64,000 nucleotides of DNA, from the NCBI RefSeq assembly GCF_002208135.1, contig NZ_CP021646.1:3998001-4062000 (forward strand). Reading direction: 5' to 3'. The translations under genes were made by a program, and so were the position numbers. This stretch comes from Pseudoalteromonas piscicida (lineage in GTDB: Bacteria > Pseudomonadota > Gammaproteobacteria > Enterobacterales > Alteromonadaceae). Below the pieces are notes generated by a model. It searched no databases and was not told the DNA's origin. It saw only the letters and a program-made list of their open reading frames with translations. Below are positions 26,030 through 37,774 of this stretch, in pieces. Position 1 is the stretch's first letter. The number at the start of each line of letters is the position of its first letter.

Positions 26030-29000
26030 TTAGCCTTCAGCCAAAAGCCTCTCTACTTCTTCTTCTGAAAGCATTTCTATTTCCGCCAGCAGCTGCTCTG
26101 TTAGCTGTGCTTCATCAGCAGCCTGACGTTTCTGTCGCGTTTCAATCAAGTTGGCCAGTTTTGCAATAGTAGGCGCTTGAAAAACATCTTCAGAAGAAAT
26201 TTCCAATTGTTGCTTTTTAGCTCCTCCAACAATCTGTACTACTCGAATAGAGTCTCCACCCAAGGAAAAAAAGTTATCATTTATCCCTATTCGCGCAACC
26301 TTTAAGCTCTCTTGCCAAATACGCACCAACTGCGCTTCAAGGGGCGTATTAGGTTCTACATACGCAACGTTACTAAGCTTTGAATCTGCATGAGCCAACA
26401 GCTTTTGAATATCGACTTTACCGTTGGTATTAAGCGAGAACGCATCTAGGGTTATCACTTTGTCGGGTATCATATAATGTGGAAGAAATTCCTCTAATTG
26501 ATACTGTAGCGTTTCCTCTAGATTCTGCTCTGAAGTCTCTAGAAAGGCACAAATCGACAATTTAGACAGTTGATTTTCTCGAGTAGTAACCAAGGTATTC
26601 TTACCGCTAACTTGACTAATGACGCGTTCAATCTCATCTAGCTCAATTCTATAGCCATTAATCTTAATTTGTCGATCATTACGCCCTAGAAATACTAACT
26701 CTGCACCTTGTTTCGTGCGATTTAACTTAGCAACGTCACCCGACTTATATAGTCGCTTATCCTCGCCGGCTATACGCACTGTCAAAAAGCGCTCACGCGT
26801 GAGTTGTTCTTTTTCAAAGTAGCCAGCAGCAAGTCCTGTACCACCAATATAAACTTCACCAGCAATACCATAAGGTGCGACTCGCAGGGCGTTATCTAGC
26901 ACATACATTTGCATATTGTCGATTGGCAGACCAATTGCAGCGTTGCCCTTACCACCACGCTCTAATCTAGCTACACAGCAACCTACGGTTGCTTCTGTGG
27001 GGCCATATTCATTGAACACCTTGATATCTGGATTGTGCTGGAACAAAGGAGCCAAATCTTCATGCTGTAAGGATTCGCCACCCACAACTAAATGGGTGAT
27101 ACAGAGGCTTTCCAACTCCCCTGAGGCGAGCCAGCTGTTTACTAGCTTCAGGTGTGATGGGGTAACTTTAAGTAAGTTGATATTTTTTATATCAACCAAC
27201 GCACGTTTAAAATCATCAGTCTCATCGCCCTCAACAAGCTGAACGCTGCCACCAACAAGTAAAGGAGAAAACAACGAGGTTACAGTCAGGTCGAAGCTTA
27301 TGGCGGTATGAACTAAGCTGTTACCTTGATGAGATAAGTAATGCTTAGCTGCATAGGATAAATAATTTGCGAGTCCTTGACGGGTTACTTCGACCCCTTT
27401 TGGTTCACCTGTAGAACCAGAAGTATAAAGTCGATATGCGATATCAGTGTTGTCAATGATATCTTGCAGCAAGGCCTCAGAACACTCATTAATGCTCTGC
27501 CATACCGTATCAATATTAAAGACCTCAGTGTCGTGATGTACACTATCTAGTACCTCTACGCTGGAGCGCTTCACAAACGTACACTTGAGACCTGTCAGCA
27601 AACGCTCTAAACGTTTACCTTTTGTTTTAGGGTCAATGGCGCAATAGCTAACCCCTGAGTATATGGATGCAAGGAGTAGCACAAGTAATTCATAGCTTCG
27701 AGGTAACATCATACCTATCGTATCGCCACGTTCGTAGCCATGCGCTTTTAGGAAGGTTATACATTTACTAACATCGGAGCCAAGCGTGGCATAATCATAA
27801 CTAACATCGCCACTTGTAACGGCAATATCTTTTGCATATGCAGCAAAAGAGTCAGAAAACAAACTCGTCAAGTTAGGTGTGGTAGATGGCGTAGGGTTGA
27901 GCTGTGACAGTAAGCTTTGCTCTTTTTCAGCATCTAAAAGCTGAGTCGCCAACAGTGCCTTATCTTCATCTCGATGAGACAACGCACATAAGAGCATATT
28001 AGCTAAGTCTTCAATCTGTTCTGTCGTGTATTGATCTTCTGCATAATCAAACTTGGCCACTCTTTTGCCATTTTCAAAACAAAGCAACTTTAGCACAATG
28101 CTTTGATAAGTAAGGCAACAGTCTAGATCTACAATAACGAACTCAGCCCCTTCAGAAGCCTGCACATTGTGAATTTGTATCTCTTGAAAAGCAAATGCCT
28201 TAGCACTACTTATCGCTTCAGGTGCATATAATTGATACGCACTGTTCGCCTTGAGCTTATCGGCGAGTTGCAAAGCGACATCTTTTACAGATTCAGTTTC
28301 ACCTATGGTTAGCTGCAGAGGTAGCGCTCGCGCATACAAGCCCACCGCATCTCGAAGCTCTGGGTTCACACGACCGTCTAGTACTACATTGATAGATAAT
28401 GGGTTGTTCCCTGAGTGCTGAGCCAACACACCAGCCCACTGTGCTAGAACGATATTACTTTCGACTGAATCAGGTAATCCAACTTCATAATTACCACGTT
28501 CAGAAGGTGCTTGAATATCCTCGACTTCACTCTCATGATATGACCAAAATTCGGTAGCTTGATTGTCTTGTTCAATCATTTCTTGCTGCCAAAGTCCATA
28601 ATCAATATATTCTGTTGAAGCCAGTGAGGGAGCTTTACCATTGTATCGAGAAACTAATTGCTTAAAGATATTCTGTAAACTCTGACTATCTGTAAATAAC
28701 ACAGGAACACGGATAGCTAGCTGATGTTTATCAATCGCTAGCGCCGTGAGTGTCGCATGAACGCCGTAGCTTCCACTTGTAGGTATTTGATTATCATCAC
28801 CCGCTGGCGTCTCCTGCCATATTAATTTAGGTGATACGACACTCTGTCTTGGCTGATGATACAGCTCATCATTTACCAGCTCCATACGCAGTGATTCATG
28901 TTCATTAATCACCTCATGTAAGCTGTCTCTAAGCCGCTGTCTATCAATAATACCATTGATGATTATTGACACTGAATTATACTTTTCAGTTACAACCTCC

Positions 29001-29059
29001 GGGCGTTGAGCCCAGAGGTTGCGTTGCTGAATTGTCATTGCATAACAATTTTCGTTCAA
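26030..29059 (-). CDS. NRPS module, interface-A(Asx)-T
   Basis: This protein has about 1009 residues. Its first 420 look like a condensation domain, but the HHxxxDG motif is absent (the equivalent stretch reads VPVLFTDSQ), as in 'interface' domains that recruit beta-hydroxylases. The A domain (TSGSTGEPKG near 27390-27425) has the code D-L-T-K-V-G-E-V-G, very close to known Asp and Asn signatures. A carrier with GGDSI follows near residue 936. The acidic tail (LSEEEVERLL) looks like a docking helix. The preceding gene ends in a condensation and a TauD domain, so the pair makes a C / hydroxylase / I-A-T unit predicted to load beta-hydroxy-Asx. I chose the TTG at 29059 because AAGGG sits seven bases upstream; ATG at 29038 and TTG at 29080 are alternatives. 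Confidence 0.9.
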   Translation of the reverse strand: MNENCYAMTIQQRNLWAQRPEVVTEKYNSVSIIINGIIDRQRLRDSLHEVINEHESLRMELVNDELYHQPRQSVVSPKLIWQETPAGDDNQIPTSGSYGVHATLTALAIDKHQLAIRVPVLFTDSQSLQNIFKQLVSRYNGKAPSLASTEYIDYGLWQQEMIEQDNQATEFWSYHESEVEDIQAPSERGNYEVGLPDSVESNIVLAQWAGVLAQHSGNNPLSINVVLDGRVNPELRDAVGLYARALPLQLTIGETESVKDVALQLADKLKANSAYQLYAPEAISSAKAFAFQEIQIHNVQASEGAEFVIVDLDCCLTYQSIVLKLLCFENGKRVAKFDYAEDQYTTEQIEDLANMLLCALSHRDEDKALLATQLLDAEKEQSLLSQLNPTPSTTPNLTSLFSDSFAAYAKDIAVTSGDVSYDYATLGSDVSKCITFLKAHGYERGDTIGMMLPRSYELLVLLLASIYSGVSYCAIDPKTKGKRLERLLTGLKCTFVKRSSVEVLDSVHHDTEVFNIDTVWQSINECSEALLQDIIDNTDIAYRLYTSGSTGEPKGVEVTRQGLANYLSYAAKHYLSHQGNSLVHTAISFDLTVTSLFSPLLVGGSVQLVEGDETDDFKRALVDIKNINLLKVTPSHLKLVNSWLASGELESLCITHLVVGGESLQHEDLAPLFQHNPDIKVFNEYGPTEATVGCCVARLERGGKGNAAIGLPIDNMQMYVLDNALRVAPYGIAGEVYIGGTGLAAGYFEKEQLTRERFLTVRIAGEDKRLYKSGDVAKLNRTKQGAELVFLGRNDRQIKINGYRIELDEIERVISQVSGKNTLVTTRENQLSKLSICAFLETSEQNLEETLQYQLEEFLPHYMIPDKVITLDAFSLNTNGKVDIQKLLAHADSKLSNVAYVEPNTPLEAQLVRIWQESLKVARIGINDNFFSLGGDSIRVVQIVGGAKKQQLEISSEDVFQAPTIAKLANLIETRQKRQAADEAQLTEQLLAEIEMLSEEEVERLLAEG

Positions 29060-29069
29060 AATATTACCC

Positions 29070-30045
29070 TTAGCTTTCAAATGTGATTAGGTTGCCCATT
29101 GATACAAGAAGCTTTCTGTCACCTTTATACGGGTTTCGCCCATGAGCCATCATGACATTATCGACTAATAAAGCATCGCCGGCCTGCCAAGCAAATGACG
29201 ATTCAAGCTTTTTATATATCGCTAATAAATCTGATACAAACCCATCTTCTATTTTGTCCCCATTACCAAAATAGCAGTTACGAGGATATTCACTTTCGCT
29301 GTAAACAGTCGCTATTGATTGCCTAGTATTGTCATCCAGACAAGAAAAATGCCAATGCTGAATTTGAGCTACCCAATAACATTTATTTTCTTGGTCTGTT
29401 ACAAAAGCAGGTCTTACCGCATAAGTCCGCAGCTTGTCTTTCTCTAGCCATTCAAAGCGGATGTTTTGCTCTTTACATTTTCTTTCAACAATTGCTTTAT
29501 CGGTTGTACAGAATACGCTCTCCCAACCTAAGCCTACATCATCAGTACGAGAATAATTTCGAACATACATCACACCATGCTGTTTAAACTTATCAACAAC
29601 CTCAACAGGTAAAGCTTGGTAAACCGCATTTGTGTCTACCAGTGGCGTTTCTCCCCCTCAAGGGCGGCGACTTGGCACCCAAACATAATTCGAGAAGGCC
29701 ATGTGCTATTAAATGTATTTTCATTGTGCCACAACAAATGATGTTCGCTCGAGTACTGAACTGGAGTCTGTACAGTCGCGTGACCATCAACTGGATTGTG
29801 CTCTCCGTTATCTTCAACTAAATCACTGATTAGCAGGTTAGCTATGCTGGAGAAGTTTTCTACTGATCCAACATTGAAATTTCTAAATAGAATAGCACCA
29901 TACCGTGAATAATAAGAATCTACAATAGCTTTATTGCTATTTATCCAACTCCTTAAGTTCACACCAGGCTGTGAAGCACTGATAGATATTGGCTCACTGA
30001 TCTTGCTTGGGGGCGTTAATATAATCGCAGAACCGTTATCATCCG
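29070..30045 (-). other. TauD/SyrP-like Fe(II)/2-oxoglutarate dioxygenase domain
   Basis: The facial triad is visible as HNE (near 29720-29728) and the later HGR (near 29140). The region aligns along its length with the stand-alone dioxygenase at 37775-38821, including a shared YGAILFRNF / HGAILFRGF segment. The homology begins upstream of the first in-frame start codon, in sequence reachable only from the NRPS frame once one base is restored at 30046-30050. A second deficit at 29653-29657 breaks the GGETPLVDT segment. The probable role is beta-hydroxylation of the Asx residue bound to the carrier of the next synthetase. Confidence 0.85.
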
Positions 30046-33000
30046 CCCCCTGCGGCGCCCTGTTATCTTAAGTGTTGACTGTTTTTCTAGTAGTGCATTT
30101 TCTTGATTCTGGCGTTGTGTCGCGAGATTTTGTTGCAGAGAATTAATTAACTCACCTACTTTTACTGTATCTACGCCTGCCACAATCTGTCTTAATGCAG
30201 CTTCAAAGCTTACCAATAGTTCATCAACTCGCTTTTCGCTTATCACATTCGCATTATAGACAAGCTTACCTTTTATCGTATCTGAATACTCTAATAGACC
30301 TAGTGTTAAATCAAGACGAGCTTTGGGCTCACCGATATCTAAAACTTCACAATGCACGTTTTCTAATGCAATTTCAGTGTCTGGCGCTTGATCTAAAAAT
30401 AGCTTGATCTGAAAAATCGGTGACTTTCTATTTGCTTGTGTTCCTCTTAGATGGTTGACAACTTTTTCAAATGGCACCTCTTGATTACTCAACACATCTA
30501 AGGTGTTAGATTTAACCTGATCAAGAAATTCTGAGACCTTGCTGTCATGATCTACAGCATTTCTCAATGCCACCTGATTTACAAAGAAGCCCATTGTATT
30601 CTCAAGTTGATAATGCTCACGATTTGCCACATCCGTCCCGATAACAATATCTTTTTCCCCAGTTAATGCTGCAAGCGCTAGATTGAATGCGGTTTGAAGC
30701 GCCATAAATGGTGAAAAGTGTGTCTGATCACTAAATCGTCTTAGCTGTGACGTCAAATCAGCGCCTAGCTCATACTTTTGGGAGCCTGTAATCACGTCAG
30801 CTGCTTGCGGTACAGACTTATCACTCAGTGCTAGCATAGTGTTTGGCATATCTGCCAAATACTGTTGCCAAAAGCGTAGCTGTTGTAGCTCATCTTTACG
30901 AGTATCTCTTTGCCAAACGGCGTAGTCAATATAGCTTACAGAGTCGCAGATATCTGTAATAGGTTGCTCACCCTGTCCTTGCTCATAGAAGCGACACAAC
31001 TCACTGATGAACAGACGCGTTGTCCAACCATCAGTAATAATGTGATGGAAGTTAAGCACCAAAATAAACTTCTCAGGTGAGAGCTGTAATAAACGAGCCC
31101 GCCATAAAGGCGCAGCAGATAAGTTAAATTGGTAAGCTTCCTCTTCAGTAACTACTTTATTGATGGCATTTGGCTGTTCAAACTCAGGTAGGTGGTGCAA
31201 CGACTCAATTGGTAATGCAACAGCTCCAATTGCAGCCAGTTTTTGATGAGGGATACCTTTTTCTACATCCATCATAATCGCAGTGCGCAGTACTGCATGT
31301 TTTTCCACCACACAATTGACTGCTTGCTCAAGCTTCTCGGTATTGAGCGAGCCAGTTAACGCAATAGCTGCAACATTATTATACCTAGTGTGATGGTTAT
31401 CTATTTGATCTGCTAGCCATAAGCCTTGCTGGGCAAAAGAAAGCGGCCCCTCTGTTGCTGATGTATTACGGATTATTGCCTCTTGTTTATTCCCCCCTGA
31501 TGTATGCCCATCGATCAAGCTTGCCATCTGCTCTAATGAATCTGCTTCAAACAGATCTCGCAGTGAAAAGGTTACATCAAAGTGAGCCTTGATCCGTTTA
31601 TACAAACTGGCCAATTTTAATGAGTGGCCTTTTAGTTTGAAAAATCCGTCTGTTTTGCTCACGTGTGAGACACCAAGAACGTCACACCACATTACCGATA
31701 ACTCTTCCTCTGTTTTAGACTTAGGTAGCTCGTATGTTTGCACCTCGTTTGCGACAACAAACTGATTAGCTAACGCCTTTCTATCCACTTTACCACTTGG
31801 TGTTTTCGGAAGTTGCTCAAGCAGCTGAATATAATTAGGTACCATATAATGCGGTAGCTGCTGCTTTAATATCGTCAGCAAACTTTGCGTATCAACACTT
31901 CCACCATCAATTACCTGCACAAACGCTTCTAACGTGGTCATATCTCCTTTACCACTAATCATAGCGACTGCTGCAGAAACATCAGCCTGTTGCTCAAGGA
32001 TTGATTCAATTTCGCTCAGCTCAATCCTAAATCCACGAACTTTAACTTGAGTATCCTTTCGACCAAGATACTGCAAGCTTAAGTTATCTCGTTCACCGAC
32101 CCAACGCCCTATGTCTCCTGTTTTGAATAATCGACCCCAAGGTGAGTCTATAAAGCTCTGGCTATTTAAATCATCACGAGCAATATAACCAGTTGAGAGG
32201 CCGGCACCACCAATATAAATTTCTCCCTGCGCACCTTGTGGGCTTAATGAAAGGTTCGCATCAAGAACATACAGGTCTGTGTTCAAGATAGGCTGACCTA
32301 ACGCAACAGACTCGTCATGACTAACTTTAGTGCAAGATGACCAAATAGTCGTTTCTGTTGGGCCGTACATATTCCAAGCATCACTCGTCACATCCAACAA
32401 CTGGCGCTTTAGTTGTGTTGGCATGCTTTCACCACCACAGAGCGCACGAATGCTGCTAGGGAGGTCAATACCGAAGTTAAGCAACGCACTCCAAGTTGAA
32501 GGCGTCATTTGTAATACGCTGGGTTTGACATCAGAGATGGTGTTCGCCAATGACTCAATATTAGCTAACTGAGCGTTTGAGCCGATCACACAAGTTCCAC
32601 CCGATACAATAGGCAAAAAGAGCTCAAGTAGCGCTATATCAAAGCTGTATGGAGTAATGGCAAGAATGGAGTCGTCACGGTTAAACCCAGGCTCTACTTG
32701 CATACTCATCAAGAAGTTTACAAAGCTTCCATGTGATATTTGAACCCCTTTAGGCTTTCCTGTACTGCCCGATGTGTAAATTGCGTATGCCAGTTGCTCT
32801 TGCTCTAACTTTTTACTGACAGCAGCTCTACTGAAATGCTCAGTTTCGCTTATACGGCATACTGTGATCTCATCTCCATACTGGCTTGCCTGAACACTTA
32901 GCGTGTCACTACAAATCACTAAACGCATGTCGCTATTTTCAACGATATATCCTAATCGCTCAGCTGGATAGGTAGGATCTAAAGGAACAAACGCACCTCC

Positions 33001-36000
33001 CGCTTTGATGATCCCTAACATGGTGATCAATATATTCTCAGAGCGCTCCATCAAAATACCGACAAAGTCTCCTTGTACAAACTGAGAAGATTGGAGCAGC
33101 ATGTTTGCCACTTGGTTGCTTCGAGCATCTAGGGTTTCATAGCTAAACTCCATCCCTTCGAATTTGATCGCCGTTTTATGGCCAGATGCCTGTACTTGCT
33201 GAGCAAATAAGTCACTCACAGATGTAACCGCTACATTGCTTTTCTTACCTCTACTGTGACTTAAGATAGCGTTTTTATCCGCTTCACTTAGATATGAAAT
33301 ATCCTTTATTGGACTTAGCCACTGCGCTTGTAGCGATTCTAATAGGTATAATAGTTGCTCACCAATTTTGTCAATTGTGCTTCTGTTATATAAGTCCTGA
33401 GAATACTCGACTTGTAGTTCAAGCCCACCAGCATCCGTGTTGGCAAAGTCAAAAGTTAAATCAAATTTAGCCGATATTTGTAATGGCTCTATCAGCTCAG
33501 CATCACACCCTGCAAATTCAATATTATTATTTAGGTCAAGATAGTTAACTAATACTTGGAATAGGGGGTTTCTGCTAAGGTCTCTGTCAGGTTCAACGAG
33601 CTCTACAACCTTTTCAAAAGGCAGAGCTTGGTTGGACTGCACCTCTAGCATCTTCTCCTGTGTTGTTTCAAGAAAACGGCCAACCGAACAGTCTTGAGAA
33701 ATATCTTTTAAATTAAATGCGACTGTATTTAAAAATAGTCCGACAGTATCTTGGATTTGAGATTGTTCTCTATTTGCAACCGGAATACCCAGACAAAAAT
33801 CCGTTTGATTTGAATATCGTTGTAAGAGGAGATGAACTGCACTGATTAACATACTAAATACGGTTAATTGACGGCTATCACATAGAGATTTTAAGGAATC
33901 AAATTGCCCTTTGTCTAGATTGAAAAGTACTCGCTCCCCTTTACCTGAAAGTACTTTAGGTCTCGGGTGATCTGTTAGCATTTCTAAGTTTTGATAGCCA
34001 CTTAATTCCTTATTCCAAAACTTCACTTCATTAGCTAGCGTCTTCTCGTTGATAAAGTCGCGTTGCCACTTCGCATAGTCAGTATATTGAATAGCAGGAT
34101 GCACGATCTCCACATCTTTTTGTTGTACAAAATCTCTATAGCTAGACGTGATATCATCAAGAATAATATTCAGAGATACCCCATCTGCCACAATATGGTG
34201 CATACATAGTCCCAATACCCATTTATCTTCTGCAAAACGGACAAGTAGTGCACGGATCAAGGGCAACTCACCAAGGTTAAATGGTTTTTCAACCCAGCTT
34301 TCTAATGTCGTTCTATAGCTTGATAGATCAGCAATATCAGCCTCTGTAGACATATCTAGCTGTTGTAATGGAAGCTGAATATGTGGCTCCACAATTTGGC
34401 AAAGTCGCTCGCCTAACTCACTAAACTTAGTTCGCAACGAATCGTGTCTTGCTATCGTATAAGCGATTGCTTTTTCCAAAGCCTTAGTATCAATCTGTCC
34501 ACTAATCTTAACGAAGCCTGTCATATGATACTTTGTGCTTTCACCAATCTTATCAAGAAAGTACATTCGCTCTTGGCCATAAGATAAAGGAATATCGCCA
34601 GTGTTGTTGAGCGACTTAATCTCAGGCAACTGGGTTTGTTGACTCGTCTCTTTACCTTTCTTCTCATCAATAAGTGCGGCCATCGACGCTAAGCTTTCTG
34701 AATCATACACTTCTTTAATTGTCAGCTTAATTCCCAATGCGTCACGAATATTTGCAATCATCCTCATTGCTTTGAGAGAGTTACCATACAGTCCAAAAAA
34801 GCTACTATTGATACTCACTTTTTCTTGTAAAAAGACACCTTCCCATACCTTAGCTAATACAGCTTCTGTTTCTGTTGTAGGTGCAAGGTAGGGGCGACTT
34901 TCTTCTTTCTGATACTTATCTATTTCGCTTACCAAAGCTTTTCTGTCCACTTTTCCACTCGGGGTCATCGGAAAGCTTTCAACCTGAAATAGTGCGTTAG
35001 GTATCATATAGTCCGGTATTTTGTCCTTTAGCGAACTCTTTAGCTGATCTACATCTATTGCTGTGGGTTCAGCTGTGAAGAATGCCATAAGCTCAACACT
35101 ATCTGTGTCACCGTTCGATGGGTGTCCTATAACAATCGCTTCTGTAACCTCGGCAATAGCATGTATCTGTGATTCAATTTCACCAAGCTCAACACGGTAG
35201 CCCTGAACTTTCAACTGCGCATCATTTCGACCTGTAAAGTAGAATAAACCATCTGTGTCGTAATACGCTCTGTCACCTGTACGATATAATCGCTTCGGTT
35301 GTGAACCAACTTCACAGGTTACAAACTTAGCGTATGTTTCTTCATCGCGATTTATATAGCCTTTAGCAAGGCTCATCCCACCTAGATACAGCTCTCCAAC
35401 AAAGCCCGGAGGTAAAGGGTTCATTTTTTCATCTAAGATATAAGCTTCCCTTCCCAGTAACGGCTGGCCGATTGGGACGGCGTTCTTTTGGTTACTACCA
35501 ACTTCATGCGCAAGTGCAGTTACAGTTGCTTCCGTTGGCCCATAAGCATTTATTAATCTGACCCTGTTTTCGAATAGCTTGTTCCAACTATTCGCTTTGT
35601 CAGCTACCATGCGATCTCCACCGACAATCATGAGCCTCAAGCTACTTAACTGCTCTATCGATGGTAAGTTCTGCCAATCATCAACCACATGATTCCAATA
35701 TGCCGTAGGTATATTGACGACGCTCAACTGATACTGTTCAATCTTTTCAGCTAGCTCAGCAGGGCTCCAAACGACTGGACCTCTAATACACAGTGTCGCT
35801 CCACTCGCTAACGCAACATAAATTTGTTCAATAGATGGATCAAAGTTTGCTGGTGCGAATAAGAGAGAACGATCAGATCCGCTCATTTGATAGTATTCAA
35901 TCATGGACAATGTATGTGCTATCACTGATTGATGTGGTATTAAAGTCCCCTTAGGATTCCCTGTCGAGCCAGACGTATAAATCATATAGGCATCGTCATC

Positions 36001-37752
36001 TTGATAATACTCATGACTTTTATTGTATGCTATTGATTCACTGGGCTGATTAACCGTAATCAGTTGTAAGTCATATATTTCTAGCTGCTTTTGATCTTCT
36101 GCTAAACAAATAACCTTGCTAACCTTTGAATCTTCAATCATGTATTTGATGCGTTCTTCTGGGTACTCAGTATCCAGTGGTAAATAAACCGCATTTGCTT
36201 TTGAGATCCCTAACATAGCAGCGATCAGTAAAAATGAACGCGGTGCAAAAACGGCAACCACTTCCCCTTTTTCTACCCCATTGTCATCTAACTTTTGCGC
36301 AATAGCATTCGCCCAATTACCCAATTCTTGATAGCTAAGCGTATCCGAATCAAGCTCTAGTGCCACTTTGTCGGGGCATTGTTTGATTTGCTCTGCAACT
36401 AGTTGGTGGATCGCTTTGTTTACTGTATTGCCTGTCGATGTTTTAACTTTGGTATTATCTAGCGCCGCTTCTTCTAACTCGAATATCGGTATATTGCGCA
36501 ACCCATCAACTTGTGCCGATAACAAATAACGCATTTGGGTAATAAACGCATTGTTTATTTGTTGGATTACTTGTTCAGTATAAGCATTACTATCAAAGTG
36601 CCAACGTAGCTCGATATTATTGTCGATGTTTACTTCGGCATGCAAAGCTAGCTTGTGTGGAGAAGGAGCCAGCTGGATATGTTTAGGGGCCCAACTTAAC
36701 TCGCTGTTGGAACAAGTAAGTATAGAGGCACTGTTATAAAAAGCGAAACCAATATCTAATGATTCCGATGCTTCCTCTCTCCAACACTCGGGCCATTTAT
36801 AAAAGTCTTGCCAACTTTGAATTGAAGTTAACTGCCTAGAAAGCTGCTCAACAAGTGGCACAAATGATTCAAACTCAGTGATGTCCATACAAATTGGTAT
36901 GTCTTTTTGAACTATACCCATGACACTTTGTAGTTGCTCATCATCTCTCCCCCCAAACCTGAGTGAGACAGCTTGATTGGATTGCCCACTCATGCGTGAG
37001 ACAATTAAAAGCCACATCGAACAAAGCACGTCTTGAGCCCGCAAATCATGTTGTGAACAATACGTATTAAGTTGCTCGGTCAACGTACTGGGTAAGCTAA
37101 CGACTTGACAGCGTTGAGTGTACGCACGCTCTGTTGTTGGCTCTTCAAGCGCAAAGCTAAAACGTGGGGAAAAGTCTTTGCAGTAATTGCTCCAGAACTT
37201 GTTTCCTTCAAAAGCATCATCTGACATTTGAAGCTCATCTAACCATGCCGCATAGTCGATATACTGTAATGGCTCCTCCAGTTCAGGACATCCTGAGCCG
37301 TGTATAGCATCGTAGTAATAGGACCACTCTTTTAGCATAGTCATTACCGCTTGGTAGTCCATACCCAAGGCATGACAACAAAGAATGATATGATGCTTGT
37401 TTTCGGCTTCTTTTACTAAAGAGATATATACAGTGCTGCTATTACCACCTTTTTGGAACTCTTCGTTTTGTGCTTTAGCAAGCGCTGTTAGCGACGATTC
37501 ACTCAATTCATGCTCGCTCCATTCGAGACTTACTCCCGCTAGCACTTGCAGTGGGTGCTTCATCCCTGGAATAACAGTGTAATCTGTCTGAAAGATCTCA
37601 TGCCTTTCCACGACAGTGCTTAAAGATTCTTTTAAAGCAGCAATATCTACACTACCTTTAAGCTCTACTACAATTTGTGCACCAGAGCGATCATGCTCAA
37701 GTATTTGAAAAAGATCCCTCTGCTGTGGTGAAGTCAGAAATCCATCAGACAT
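29070..37752 (-). CDS. NRPS, I-A-T-C-A(Gly)-T-C with C-terminal TauD-like hydroxylase domain
   Basis: With two one-base deficits restored this is about 2894 residues. The first domain is condensation-like but degenerate (CHALGMDYQ at about 124-133). Then come A1 (590), T (GNSLK, 990), C (HHIVADG, 1184), A2 (1658), T (GHSLK, 2040), C (HHIITDGW, 2236) and a TauD-like dioxygenase (about 2570-2894) with HNE near 2675 and HGR near 2870. A1 reads D-P-E-N-I-G-A-V-T, which I cannot assign. A2 reads D-I-L-Q-L-G-M-I-W, a glycine code. Both carriers lack the usual GG before the active Ser. The start has a strong AGGAG seven bases upstream. As sequenced, the NRPS frame ends at 30016 and the TauD part is in two pieces, so it could instead be called as two or three genes. 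Homology upstream of the only plausible separate start (GTG 29962) favours a fusion. Confidence 0.85.
29653..29657. other. Apparent one-base deletion in C5 run (frameshift site)
   Basis: The sense strand has five G where six restore the conserved dioxygenase segment LEGGETPLVDT and link the two halves of the domain. Confidence 0.85.
30046..30050. other. Apparent one-base deletion in C5 run at NRPS/TauD junction
   Basis: Five G on the sense strand send the NRPS frame into a stop at 30016. Six G carry it into the dioxygenase domain through RRRGADDNGSAIILTP. This is the least certain of the six sites, because a gene boundary here is also conceivable. Confidence 0.65.
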
Positions 37753-37774
37753 AATTTTCTCCTAATTATTATTA

